A stretch of DNA of 64,000 bases from Clostridia bacterium (GCA_017450005.1 JAFSYM010000036.1:1-64000); one strand, 5' to 3'; counted from the first letter of the stretch, positions 18,287-27,214 are shown. The notes: generated by a model not told the origin, from the letters alone. Numbers and translations are program-made.

Positions 18287-19321
18287 ATGCGGTATCGTTT
18301 TTTGCGTGCAGCGGTCGCGGTGTTGCTGCTGATCGCGGTATGCTTCTCTGTGTTCGCAGAGGGCAGCACATCGCCCGAAAACAGCACGTCCGGCGCGGAA
18401 ACCTCGTCTGCGGCGCAGTACGCGCGCGGTGAACTGCGCGGCGTCTACACCTTCACGGTATACGGCTGGGGGCATGGCGTAGGTCTGAGCCAGATGGGCG
18501 CGCTCGTCTACGGTGATTCGACCGGACGCTTCAACTGGAACCATGTGCAGATTCTGCTGCACTACTATCCGCAAACACACATGGCCTATGACGAGGATCT
18601 CCCCGGCTCGGTTGCGCGCGGGGGCGTGTCCTACCCGCTGCGGGACTATCTCGCCCACACAACAATGGCGGAAATCGGCGGCTACATTTCCCAGAAGCAC
18701 CGCGAGGCGGTCAAGGCGCAGATCGTGGCGGTCTATACGTTCGTCCGCCGCCACAGCTTTTCCGTCAGCGCCGGTTCGATCGCCTATACCTCCAAAGATC
18801 CGGGCGGCCTGATCTACGCCTGTGTGGACGAGGTGCTCGGCCAATATCTCGCCTACAGCGACGGCAGCACGGCGACAGGCCTGTTTGCCGCAAACTACCC
18901 GACGTGGACGGCCGGTTCCGGCACCACCTGGGGCGGCGGCAACTATGAGGGACTCGAGGGCGGCGTATACACGCCGGAAAAAGTGAGCGTGCGCACGGTG
19001 ACAATGGACGCCGCGGACGTGATCACCATCGCCAACACCTACAACGCAGGCCGATCCAACGACCAGAAGATCCACCTTTCGGGAGATCCGTCCGGCTGGA
19101 TGGAGATAGTCGCGCATGACGGCGCATACAGCGACAACATCGGCTATGTGACGAAGCTGCGCATCGGCGACAAAACCATGTCCGGCAATGCGTTCCGCAC
19201 GCTGCTGTTCCGTGTGCCGGGCGTACCGGGTTTGCGGTGCCACTGCTTCAGCCTGCGCTACGATATGCGCCCGTACGAAGCGGAAACCGAAACGGAAAGC
19301 GTGTCCATGCAGAATGAATAG
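18287..19321 (+). CDS. Exported SpoIID/LytB-domain protein with rearranged motif order
   Basis: A 344-residue protein with a signal peptide (residues 1-25). It contains the SpoIID hallmarks, but YGWGHGVGLSQMGA (59-72) and the ILLHYYPQT motif (89-97) come first. The catalytic-type segment YLAHTTMAEIGG ... REAVKAQIVAVYTF (121-152, candidate Glu129) follows, and the beta segment GYVTKLRIGDKTMSGNAFRTLL is last. Classical SpoIID has the WGHG motif at the C-terminus, so the domain looks circularly permuted; actinobacterial homologues are known to carry an early WGHG motif. SpoIID enzymes are lytic transglycosylases on denuded glycan, used in spore engulfment. It may be co-transcribed with the LRR-TIR gene. 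Confidence 0.85.
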   Translation: MRYRFLRAAVAVLLLIAVCFSVFAEGSTSPENSTSGAETSSAAQYARGELRGVYTFTVYGWGHGVGLSQMGALVYGDSTGRFNWNHVQILLHYYPQTHMAYDEDLPGSVARGGVSYPLRDYLAHTTMAEIGGYISQKHREAVKAQIVAVYTFVRRHSFSVSAGSIAYTSKDPGGLIYACVDEVLGQYLAYSDGSTATGLFAANYPTWTAGSGTTWGGGNYEGLEGGVYTPEKVSVRTVTMDAADVITIANTYNAGRSNDQKIHLSGDPSGWMEIVAHDGAYSDNIGYVTKLRIGDKTMSGNAFRTLLFRVPGVPGLRCHCFSLRYDMRPYEAETETESVSMQNE

Positions 19322-19366
19322 TCCCGAATAGATTTTCCTTGTATATCAATAAAACAGGAGACAGTT

Positions 19367-22300
19367 ATGTCGGTAGATCTTGTTATTGAGAATGGCGTAC
19401 TGAAAAAGTGCATAGGTGTGTCGGATGAAATTGTCATCCCGGACGGGGTGACGGCGATCGGAGAGGGATCGTTTTCGAATTGCTACTTCCGCGCTTCAAT
19501 CACCATCCCAGACAGTGTAAAAGAGATCAGAGATGGTGCCTTCGCGCACAGTCTGAACCTGACTTCAATCAACATTCCAAGCAGCGTAACGATTATCGGA
19601 AATGAAGCATTCTTTGGTTGTAGAGGCCTTACCTCCATCATCATTCCCGGCAGCGCTGCCAGAATCGGCGAGCATGCATTTCAGGAGTGCAGCGGCCTAT
19701 CATCCATCACAATCCTGAATGGCGTACAGGAAATCGGCGACAATGCATTTGAGGCGTGCACCAGCCTGACTTCCATCATCATCCCGGATAGCGTGAAGGC
19801 GATCGGATCTCATGCGTTTCACAAATGCTCAAGCCTAACTTCGGTTACCCTACCGGAAGGCGGAAGGACAATCGGAACAAATGTTTTTTCAGAATGCGAT
19901 AGTCTGACTTCAATCACCATTCCGGACAGCGTAACAGAAATCGAAAGCCATGCGTTTGAAGGTTGTAAAAGCCTGAAATCGATCACCATTCCGGGCAGCG
20001 TTACCAGAATCAGCGAGTATGCATTTCAGGACTGCCGCAGCCTATCTTCCGTCACGATTCTGAACGGCGTACAGGAAATCGGAAACGGAGCATTTGAACT
20101 GTGCTTAAGCCTGACTTCTGTCTCCATACCGGACACTGTGACGACAATCGGAAAGTGTGCGTTTTGGGAATGCGCCAGCCTGCCCTTGGTTACCATCCCG
20201 GACGGAGTGACAGAAATCGGATATGGTACATTTTATAACTGTAAAAGTCTGACTTCGATCACCATTCCTGACGGTGTGACACGAATCGGAAATGAGGCAT
20301 TCCAAGGTTGTAAAAACCTGGCTTCGGTCAACATCCCGGGCGGCGTGACAGTAATCGGATCTTTTACATTTTATAACTGTAAAAGTCTGACTACGATCAC
20401 CATCCCTGACAACGTAACGAAAATCGACTCTATGGCGTTCCATACCTGTACCAGCCTTGTTTCGATCACCATCCCGGACAGCGTGACAGAAATCGGCAAA
20501 GGTGTATTCAACGGCTGCACCAGCCTGACTTCGGTCATAATCCCGGATGGTGTAACGCATATCGAGGAAGAAGCATTCAACGGCTGCACCGGTCTGACTT
20601 CGCTCACGATTCCGAACGGTGTAAAGGAGATCGGAGACCGTGCGTTCGCGTGCTGTCAAAACCTGACTTCCATCATAATCCCGGACAACGTGACACAAAT
20701 CAGCCCGTATACCTTTGAGGGATGCAGCAGCCTTGTGTCGCTCACCCTGCCAGACGGTGTGACGACAATCGGAAGCCAGGCATTTAGCGGTTGCGAGAGT
20801 CTGACTTCTATCATCATCCCGGATGCTGTGAAAGCAATCGGTGACTGCGCATTTCAAAAGTGCACCAGCCTGACTTCTATCGCTATCCCGGACGGCGTTT
20901 CATCAATCAATCTCAAAACATTTGAAGGCTGCAAAAACCTGACTACAGTTACCATCCCGGGCAGCATAACGAGAATCGGAGAAGCAGCATTTTGCGGCTG
21001 TACAAGTCTGGTTTCAATCACTATACCGGATGGTGTGACAGAAATCAATTGGCAAACCTTTAAGGATTGCTGCAGCCTCGTTTCACTTGCCATACCGGAC
21101 GGTGTGGAGAGAATCGAAGAAAGCGCATTCGATGGCTGCAAGAACCTCACCACGGTTACCATCCCGGACAGCGTAACGACAATCGGAGAAGCAGCATTTT
21201 GCGGCTGCACAAACCTGATTTCTATCACCATCCCGGATGGCGTGACGACAATCGGGCACGACACATTCAGGCGATGTACCAGCCTGTCTTCCGTCACCGT
21301 CCCGGGCAGCGTTTCAGCGATCGCCTCGGCTGCCTTTAAGGAATGCGGCAGTCTTGTTTCGATCACCATCCCGGACGGCGTGACAGAAATCGGTTGGAGT
21401 GTATTCGAAGGCTGCACCAGCCTGACTTCGATCACCATTCCGGACAGTGTAACGAAAATCGGAGACTGTGCATTCGCAGGCTGCACCGGTCTGACTTCGA
21501 TCATTATCCCGGACAGTGTAATAACAATCGAAGACGCGGCATTCGCAGGTTGCACCGGTCTGACTTCGATCATCATTCCGGACAGTGTAATAACAATCGG
21601 AGACAGGGCATTCAAAGGTTGCACCGGCCTGACTTCGATCACCATTCCGGACAGTGTGAGGGAGATCGGAGAAGACGCATTCATTCATTGCCCAAAGATC
21701 ACGATCATCTGCCGCGAATCGTCTGCCGAACAGCCGTCTTGCGCACATCAGTACTGTATTGATGAACACATTCCGTTCCTGTTCGATTACCAGTTTAAAG
21801 CGTTCGGCGGCGTGATCCCGCCGGGGATTGAAAAGCTCTCGTCGCCCTTTCAGGCGGACGAAGAAAAGCCTTTCGTCTTTATCAGCTATTCGCACAAGGA
21901 CAGAGACGCCGTTTTGCCGGTGCTCAGGGAGCTGTACGAATCCGGCTGGCGGATCTGGTACGACGAAGGTCTGACGATCGGCGACAGCTACGACGCGGTA
22001 CTTGAAGCGCACGTCAAAGATTGTGCGGCGTTCCTGCTGTTCGTGACCGCACAGTCGCTCGGCAGCGGCTATATCCGCGCGCACGAGATCCCTTGGGCAA
22101 TGCAGTATCATAAACCGATCATCCGGTGCAATCTGGATGAGGGCGTAGATTATGCGATCGAAGACGGTTCGGTCGTTTCGACTGTCACGCCCGACGGGAT
22201 CGAGGCGGCGCTGACGCAGATCGACGGATTGACCAAAGGCGAACAGCGCGAGGCAAAGGGCATCTCGGTCGCCGTCGATCCGGCAGCCAGAAGCGAAGCC

Positions 22301-24100
22301 GGCGGTAACGGGTTTGCGTACTGCCTGTATGCAGCGGCATCAGCGCCGGCCGCCAAAACCATCCTGTTGGAAGCGAAAAAGGGCGGCTGCCGTCTGTATG
22401 ACGCGGTTGAAGACGGCGAAAACGCGGACAAGCTGCAAAGCAGCGCCTGCATCCTTGTGCTCATAGATCATGCGTTTTTATCGGACGCACAACTCACCCA
22501 AACGTTGATCCGCGCTTTCCAATCAGGCAAAGCGATCGCAGCCTGCCAGTTGGAACAGATCGAAGATTACGACCTGCCGCGGGAGTTGGTTGCGCTGCAC
22601 GGGCAGCACTGGCTCGATTTTGCACACGGCTTTGCGCAGGATATGCACACGCATCTTGCACAGTACCTGCGTGAAATGGGATGCGCCGACGCGTCGATTC
22701 TGCCCGGTTTCGACTATGCAATAACGGATGCGGGCATCATGATCAAGCGGTACACGGGGCTCGATCCCGAACCGCGGCTCGAACGCACTTACGGCGGAGT
22801 ACCCGTTGTGGAAATCGCAGAAGAAGCATTTAAAAACTGTAACCGGCTGGAAGCGATCGCAATCCCGGACAGCGTGACAACAATCGGAGAGTGTGCATTT
22901 CAAGATTGCGCCAACCTGACTTCGATCGACATTCCGGACAGCATGACGGAAATCGGACGGGATGCATTCAAGGGCTGCATAAGCCTGACTTCGGTCATCA
23001 TTCCGGACAGCGTGACAGAAATCGGAGACGGTGCATTCAGTGGTTGCACAAGTCTGACTTCGGTCGTCATTCCGGACAGCGTGACGGAAATCGGAGTGCG
23101 TGCATTCTGGGGCTGCACCAGCCTGACTTCGGTCGTCATTCCGGACAGCGTGACGGAAATCGGATGGTGCGCATTCTGTGGCTGCACCAGCCTGATTTCG
23201 GTCGTCATCCCGGACAGCGTGACAAGAATCGGAGGTGAGGCATTCGCAGGTTGTACCAGCCTGACTTCAGTCACCATCCAGAACGGCGTGACGGAAATCG
23301 GAAACGGTGCAATCAGTGGTTGCACAAGCCTGACTTCGGTCGTCATTCGGGACGGCGTGAAGGAAATCGGAAAGAGTGCATTCCGGGGCTGCACAAGCCT
23401 GACTTCAATCGTCATTCGGGACGGCGTGAAGGAAATCGGAGAGAGTGCATTCGAGGACTGCACAAGTCTGACTTCGGTTGTCATTCCGGACGGCGTGACG
23501 AAAATCGGAATGTGTGCATTCTCCAGATGTAAAAGTCTGACTTCGGTCGTCATTCCGGACAGCGTAACGGAAATCGGAGGTAGTGCATTCAAGAACTGCA
23601 CAAGTCTGACTTCGATCGTCATTCCGGACAGCGTGACAGAAATCGGAGGCGAGGCATTCCGCGGCTGCAAAGAGTTGGCTGATCGTAACGGCTTTATTAT
23701 GTTCAAGCACACACTATTACAGTATTGTGGAGATGATACGGCAGTCATCATCCCGGACAGTGTGACGAAAATCGGAGATTCTGCATTCGATGGTTGCGTC
23801 GACCTGACTTCGGTCGTCATTCCGGACAGCGTGACGATAATCGAAAAGAATGCATTCCATAGCTGCACAAGTCTGACTTCAGTCGTCATTCCGGACGGCG
23901 TAACGTATATAGGAGGTTTTGCTTTTGGCGGCTGTGCGAACTTGATTTCGATTGTCATACCGGACAGTGTGACAGAATTCGGTATTCACGTGTTTTGGGG
24001 TTGTTCGTCCCTGACGATCTGTGGCACAAAACACAGTGTTGCTAGACGATTTGCGTATTTTAACTCTATTCCTTTCAGCGAAGTACAGCGCGGAGAATAG
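19367..24100 (+). CDS. Giant LRR-TIR-(TIR-like)-LRR protein
   Basis: 1577 residues, no signal peptide. Residues about 22-780 form 33 tandem 23-residue BspA-type LRR_5 repeats (consensus ITIPDSVTEIG..AF.GCTSLTS). A TIR domain follows (836-950): FVFISYSHKDRDA, WRIWYDEGLTIGD (BB-loop-like), and IRAHEIPWA with Glu907 at the position expected for the catalytic Glu of NAD-cleaving TIRs. A second degenerate TIR-like unit (about 980-1108) has GCRLYDAVEDGE, SSACILVLID and HWLDF. About 16 more repeats follow (1165-1560), one pair split by an extra segment. AGGAGA lies before the ATG. It is probably an intracellular receptor-like protein; activity and ligand are unknown. Confidence 0.9.
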   Translation: MSVDLVIENGVLKKCIGVSDEIVIPDGVTAIGEGSFSNCYFRASITIPDSVKEIRDGAFAHSLNLTSINIPSSVTIIGNEAFFGCRGLTSIIIPGSAARIGEHAFQECSGLSSITILNGVQEIGDNAFEACTSLTSIIIPDSVKAIGSHAFHKCSSLTSVTLPEGGRTIGTNVFSECDSLTSITIPDSVTEIESHAFEGCKSLKSITIPGSVTRISEYAFQDCRSLSSVTILNGVQEIGNGAFELCLSLTSVSIPDTVTTIGKCAFWECASLPLVTIPDGVTEIGYGTFYNCKSLTSITIPDGVTRIGNEAFQGCKNLASVNIPGGVTVIGSFTFYNCKSLTTITIPDNVTKIDSMAFHTCTSLVSITIPDSVTEIGKGVFNGCTSLTSVIIPDGVTHIEEEAFNGCTGLTSLTIPNGVKEIGDRAFACCQNLTSIIIPDNVTQISPYTFEGCSSLVSLTLPDGVTTIGSQAFSGCESLTSIIIPDAVKAIGDCAFQKCTSLTSIAIPDGVSSINLKTFEGCKNLTTVTIPGSITRIGEAAFCGCTSLVSITIPDGVTEINWQTFKDCCSLVSLAIPDGVERIEESAFDGCKNLTTVTIPDSVTTIGEAAFCGCTNLISITIPDGVTTIGHDTFRRCTSLSSVTVPGSVSAIASAAFKECGSLVSITIPDGVTEIGWSVFEGCTSLTSITIPDSVTKIGDCAFAGCTGLTSIIIPDSVITIEDAAFAGCTGLTSIIIPDSVITIGDRAFKGCTGLTSITIPDSVREIGEDAFIHCPKITIICRESSAEQPSCAHQYCIDEHIPFLFDYQFKAFGGVIPPGIEKLSSPFQADEEKPFVFISYSHKDRDAVLPVLRELYESGWRIWYDEGLTIGDSYDAVLEAHVKDCAAFLLFVTAQSLGSGYIRAHEIPWAMQYHKPIIRCNLDEGVDYAIEDGSVVSTVTPDGIEAALTQIDGLTKGEQREAKGISVAVDPAARSEAGGNGFAYCLYAAASAPAAKTILLEAKKGGCRLYDAVEDGENADKLQSSACILVLIDHAFLSDAQLTQTLIRAFQSGKAIAACQLEQIEDYDLPRELVALHGQHWLDFAHGFAQDMHTHLAQYLREMGCADASILPGFDYAITDAGIMIKRYTGLDPEPRLERTYGGVPVVEIAEEAFKNCNRLEAIAIPDSVTTIGECAFQDCANLTSIDIPDSMTEIGRDAFKGCISLTSVIIPDSVTEIGDGAFSGCTSLTSVVIPDSVTEIGVRAFWGCTSLTSVVIPDSVTEIGWCAFCGCTSLISVVIPDSVTRIGGEAFAGCTSLTSVTIQNGVTEIGNGAISGCTSLTSVVIRDGVKEIGKSAFRGCTSLTSIVIRDGVKEIGESAFEDCTSLTSVVIPDGVTKIGMCAFSRCKSLTSVVIPDSVTEIGGSAFKNCTSLTSIVIPDSVTEIGGEAFRGCKELADRNGFIMFKHTLLQYCGDDTAVIIPDSVTKIGDSAFDGCVDLTSVVIPDSVTIIEKNAFHSCTSLTSVVIPDGVTYIGGFAFGGCANLISIVIPDSVTEFGIHVFWGCSSLTICGTKHSVARRFAYFNSIPFSEVQRGE
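19430..21706 (+). repeat. Tandem 69-bp LRR array, N-terminal (33 units)
   Basis: In-frame 69-bp units each encode one 23-residue LRR. Units diverge moderately (roughly alternating 'atccc/attcc ggac' cores), but several neighbours (e.g. 21430-21660) are near-identical, so the array can change length by recombination without frameshift. Confidence 0.9.
22855..24020 (+). repeat. Tandem 69-bp LRR array, C-terminal (about 16 units)
   Basis: Units here are more alike than in the first array ('ggtcgtcattccggacagcg' recurs many times), pointing to recent expansion. A 60-base non-repeat insert (about 23677-23740) separates units 12 and 13. Confidence 0.88.
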
Positions 24101-24163
24101 CCAAAGCGTATCCCGAAAAAGCGTCGGCGATTTTCGGGCGCAGGAATGAATCATAACTACAAA

Positions 24164-24200
24164 CGCGGGGGCGGATCAGATGCGCCCCCGCGTGTTTTGG
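24164..24200 (+). terminator. Terminator of the LRR-TIR gene
   Basis: CGCGGGGGCG (24164-24173) and CGCCCCCGCG (24183-24192) form a perfect 10-bp stem followed by TGTTTTGG. A weaker dyad 'cccgaaaa/ttttcggg' lies upstream at 24112-24138. Confidence 0.75.
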
Positions 24201-24373
24201 TTCATCACGGAAAGTCGGGGGATCGCGCCAACAAGAGAAACTGTCATTCCGAGGGAGGCGTTTACGCCGACCGTGGGAATCTCAACCAGAAGCCGATAAC
24301 GGCATCTATGGGAGATCGCCACGCTTCGCTCGCGATGACATCGAGATTTTATCTCCCCCGACTTTCCGTGAAC
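24199..24373. repeat. Palindromic intergenic element C
   Basis: The outer arms ttcatcacggaaagtcgggg (from 24201) and the inverse at 24351-24373 (ctcccccgactttccgtgaa) are complementary over about 21 bp. A REP-like core (gtcattccgaggg ... ctcgcgatgac) lies inside. It shares its outer 'ttcatcacgg/ccgtgaa' with elements at 45705 and 58589, but the next 10-12 arm bases differ and are matched within each copy. It sits between convergent genes. Confidence 0.8.
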
Positions 24374-24401
24374 AGCGCGTTATTCTTGTATAATTATTTC
24401 A

Positions 24402-25766
24402 TTACCGCGCCTCCAGCGGCACGTATTCGTGCCGTGGGCTGACCGCCAGATACGCCGGGCGGATGATCTTGTTGCCGTTGACAAGCTCCTCGATGCGGTG
24501 CGCACTCCAGCCGGAAATGCGCGCGATGGCGAAAATCGGCGTGAACAGCTCCTCGGGGATACCGAGCATCGTGTACACGAAGCCGCTGTAAAAGTCAACG
24601 TTGGCGCTCACGCCCTTGTACATCTTGCGGCTGCGGACAATCACCTTCGGCGCCAGCTCCTCAACGGCGCTGTAAAGCGCGAACTCTTTCTCCAGTCCCT
24701 TTTCAACGGACAGCGCCTCGACAAAGCCCTTGAAAATCTGCGCGCGCGGGTCGGACACGGAGTAGATCGCGTGGCCGATACCGTAAATGAGTCCGCTGCG
24801 GTCGAACGCTTCGCGGCGAACCATCTTTTGCAGGTACGCCTCGATCTCGTCCCGATCCGCCCAGTCGCGGATGTTCTCCTTCATGTCGCGGAACATGTGC
24901 GTGACCTTGATATTCGCGCCGCCGTGCTTGGGTCCCTTAAGCGAACCGAGCGCCGCCGCAATCGCGGAATATGTATCCGTTCCGGAAGACGTGACGACGT
25001 GGGTGGTGAATGTGGAGTTGTTGCCGCCGCCGTGCTCGGCATGCAGAATCAGCGCAAGATCCAGTATGCGCGCCTCGAGCTTGGAATACTTGCTGTTCAG
25101 CCGCAGCATGCGCAGGATGTTTTCGGACGTGGACAGATTCGGATCCGGCTCGTGGATGAAAAAGCTGTCGTTGCCGCGGATGTAGTAGTCATACGCCTGA
25201 TAGCCGTAGACCGACAAAAGCGGAAACATGGAAATGAGCTGCAGGCACTGGCGCAGCACGTTCGGCACCGACGTGTCGTCGGCGTTGCGGTCGTAGGAAT
25301 ACAGCATCAGCACGCTGCGCGCGAGCGAGTTCATCATGTCGCGGCTGGGCGATTTCATAATCACGTCGCGCACGAAGGAGCTCGGCAGCGAACGATACCC
25401 GCCCAGAAGCGTGCGGAAATCGTCGAGCGCTTTCTTGTCCGGCAACTGTCCGAACAGCAGCAGATACGTAATCTCCTCGAACCCGAATCGGTCGTCCGCA
25501 GTGATGCCCGACGTGAGCTTGCGGATGTCGTATCCGCGGTAGTACAACTCGCCTGCGCAGGGCGTCATCTGCCCGTCAACCTCGTGCTTGGCTTTGATTT
25601 CGGATATCTCCGTCAGACCGGTCAGTACGCCGTTGCCGTTCAGGTCCCGCAAGCCGCGGTTGACCTGATGCTGCACATACAGCGCGGGGTCGATGCGGTC
25701 GTCTGCACTGCACAGTGCGGCCAGCGTCTCGATCTCGGGCGTGACGCATGAGTAGTCTCGTTTCAT
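24402..25766 (-). CDS. gltA: Citrate synthase (citrate/2-methylcitrate synthase family)
   Basis: A 454-residue enzyme condensing acetyl-CoA with oxaloacetate. Conserved parts seen: ELYYRGYDIRKL, the catalytic His region LHAEHGGGNNSTFTTHVVTSSGTD with the SLKGPKHGGAN loop, YGIGHAIYSVSDPRA, and a late Arg/Asp segment NVDFYSGFVYTMLGIP. The extended N-terminus and length resemble the anaerobe-type synthase of gut Firmicutes. AAGAAGGAG precedes the ATG. No aconitase or isocitrate dehydrogenase lies beside it; in such anaerobes it probably supplies 2-oxoglutarate for glutamate. No convincing promoter is seen in the AT-rich upstream 100 bases. Confidence 0.95.
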   Translation of the reverse strand: MKRDYSCVTPEIETLAALCSADDRIDPALYVQHQVNRGLRDLNGNGVLTGLTEISEIKAKHEVDGQMTPCAGELYYRGYDIRKLTSGITADDRFGFEEITYLLLFGQLPDKKALDDFRTLLGGYRSLPSSFVRDVIMKSPSRDMMNSLARSVLMLYSYDRNADDTSVPNVLRQCLQLISMFPLLSVYGYQAYDYYIRGNDSFFIHEPDPNLSTSENILRMLRLNSKYSKLEARILDLALILHAEHGGGNNSTFTTHVVTSSGTDTYSAIAAALGSLKGPKHGGANIKVTHMFRDMKENIRDWADRDEIEAYLQKMVRREAFDRSGLIYGIGHAIYSVSDPRAQIFKGFVEALSVEKGLEKEFALYSAVEELAPKVIVRSRKMYKGVSANVDFYSGFVYTMLGIPEELFTPIFAIARISGWSAHRIEELVNGNKIIRPAYLAVSPRHEYVPLEAR

Positions 25767-25915
25767 AGGGGGTTCTCCTTCTTTGAGAAATGTATTAGTT
25801 TATTTTATCAAAATAATATGAATAAATTATGAACAAAGCGCCGGATGCGGTATCGGCAAATCAAACAAAAATTTCGTTCCGAATTGGACAATTCCACGAA
25901 TTGACGCGCCCCTGT

Positions 25916-25943
25916 TTGCAAATCCGGCGGGCTATGCTATAAT
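25916..25943 (+). promoter_or_regulatory. Extended -10 promoter of the lipase-like gene
   Basis: TTGCAA (25916-25921), 16 bases, TATAAT (25938-25943) preceded by TGC, an extended -10. Confidence 0.85.
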
Positions 25944-25967
25944 AAAACGGATAAGGAGGCATGCACA

Positions 25968-26909
25968 ATGGATGTGATTCGTGAAGAGTATACTTATGAT
26001 TCCGCAACGGGCGTTTGCCGCATATTTGCGCGTTCCATCGCCCCGGCCGACAAGACGAAGGTCAAGGGCATTCTGCAGGTCGTGCACGGCATGGCCGAGC
26101 ATGGCGAACGCTATCAGGCGATGGCATACTATATGGCGTACCACGGCTACGCGGTCTTTATTCACGACCAGGCCGGTCACGGCCGTTCGGTCGAGCGTGA
26201 GGAGCTGCTGGGCTACTTCGGCGACAAAAACGGCTGGAGCGGTCTGATTCAGGACGTGCGCACGCTGCTGCATAAGGCCATGGAAAAATACCCCGGCGTT
26301 CCCGCGTTTCTGCTCGGGCACAGCATGGGTTCCTTTGTGGCGCGGGCGTTTGTCGCGCAGTACGGCGACGAGCTTGCCGGCGCGGTTTTTTGCGGCACAA
26401 GCGGCGAGAATCCGGGTGCGGCGGCAGGCGTCGCGGTAGCGGGAATCGTGGAGAAATTCCGCGGCACGCTGTTCCGCAGCGCGTTCATCGACCACATCGC
26501 GTTCGGCAGCTACAACAAGCGGTACGAAAATCCGCGCACGCAGTTTGACTGGCTCTCGCGCGATAACAGCGAGGTCGATCTGTACATCAAAGATCCGCTT
26601 TGCGGTTTTCTGTTCACGGCGGCGGGATACCGCGATATGTTCACGCTGCTGCAAAACGTTTCCGGCAAGGCATGGTACCGCAGCGTGCCTGCCGCTTTGC
26701 CGATGTTCCTCATCAGCGGCTCGATGGACCCCGTGGGCGGCTACGGCAAAGGCGTGCGGCAGGTGCACCGCGACCTGCTCGCCACGGGACATGAAAACGT
26801 CAGAATCCGCGTATACGACGGCGCGCGGCACGAACTGTTCAACGAAACGAACGCCAAGGATGTGCTGCGTGACCTGCTCGACTGGCTGGACGCAACAAGA
26901 AGGGGGTAA
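25968..26909 (+). CDS. Serine hydrolase of the monoacylglycerol lipase (S33) family
   Basis: A 313-residue cytoplasmic protein. It has the Hydrolase_4 layout: LQVVHGMAEHGERY (oxyanion-hole HG), VFIHDQAGHGRS, nucleophile elbow LLGHSMGSF (Ser119), acid in SGSMDPVG and His in GARHELFNE. Relatives hydrolyse monoacylglycerols or lysophospholipids. No signal peptide or membrane segment is visible. A strong extended -10 promoter lies upstream, and a small unknown gene follows after 5 bases, so the two form an operon. Confidence 0.92.
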   Translation: MDVIREEYTYDSATGVCRIFARSIAPADKTKVKGILQVVHGMAEHGERYQAMAYYMAYHGYAVFIHDQAGHGRSVEREELLGYFGDKNGWSGLIQDVRTLLHKAMEKYPGVPAFLLGHSMGSFVARAFVAQYGDELAGAVFCGTSGENPGAAAGVAVAGIVEKFRGTLFRSAFIDHIAFGSYNKRYENPRTQFDWLSRDNSEVDLYIKDPLCGFLFTAAGYRDMFTLLQNVSGKAWYRSVPAALPMFLISGSMDPVGGYGKGVRQVHRDLLATGHENVRIRVYDGARHELFNETNAKDVLRDLLDWLDATRRG

Positions 26910-26914
26910 CAGGT

Positions 26915-27214
26915 ATGGAGCGGATGATTCCGCTGTCGACGATCGAGTATTTCACGCAGGGCAACACCATGCTCGGCTCCGTAACGCCGGAGGATCTGGT
27001 TGCGCAGCCGCTGGCCAAGCTGTTTCACTACCGCGTGTTTGCCGCGGACGGCAAACTGATCGCGCTGTATTTCATCGACAACCGCTGCTATGATCTGACC
27101 GACAAGGCCAAGGTCATGCAGAACGAATTTGAGCTGAGTCCGGACGGCATCGACGCCGCCGCCGCATGGCTGCAGGCGCAGTACCGGGTTTGGGAAAGAA
27201 AGCTCGAAATCTGA
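26915..27214 (+). CDS. Small protein of unknown function
   Basis: A 99-residue protein, co-transcribed with the lipase-like gene 5 bases upstream and preceded by AAGGGGG. It starts MERMIPLSTIEYFTQGNTMLGSV and is mixed in composition, with an alpha-helical C-terminus (AAAAWLQAQYRVWERKLEI) and no membrane segment, Cys cluster or recognisable motif. Codon use matches the neighbours, and the tight spacing supports a real gene. I do not recognise a family. Confidence 0.75.
   Translation: MERMIPLSTIEYFTQGNTMLGSVTPEDLVAQPLAKLFHYRVFAADGKLIALYFIDNRCYDLTDKAKVMQNEFELSPDGIDAAAAWLQAQYRVWERKLEI

Noticed and set aside
20105-23958. Minus-strand open frames opposite the LRR arrays
   Set aside because: Their repeated MIEVRPVQP/VRNGDRSQ patterns are translations of the complementary strand of the LRR repeats.
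19430-24020. CRISPR-like regular repeats
   Set aside because: The 69-bp periodicity is an in-frame LRR coding array with no distinct spacers; no cas genes are nearby.
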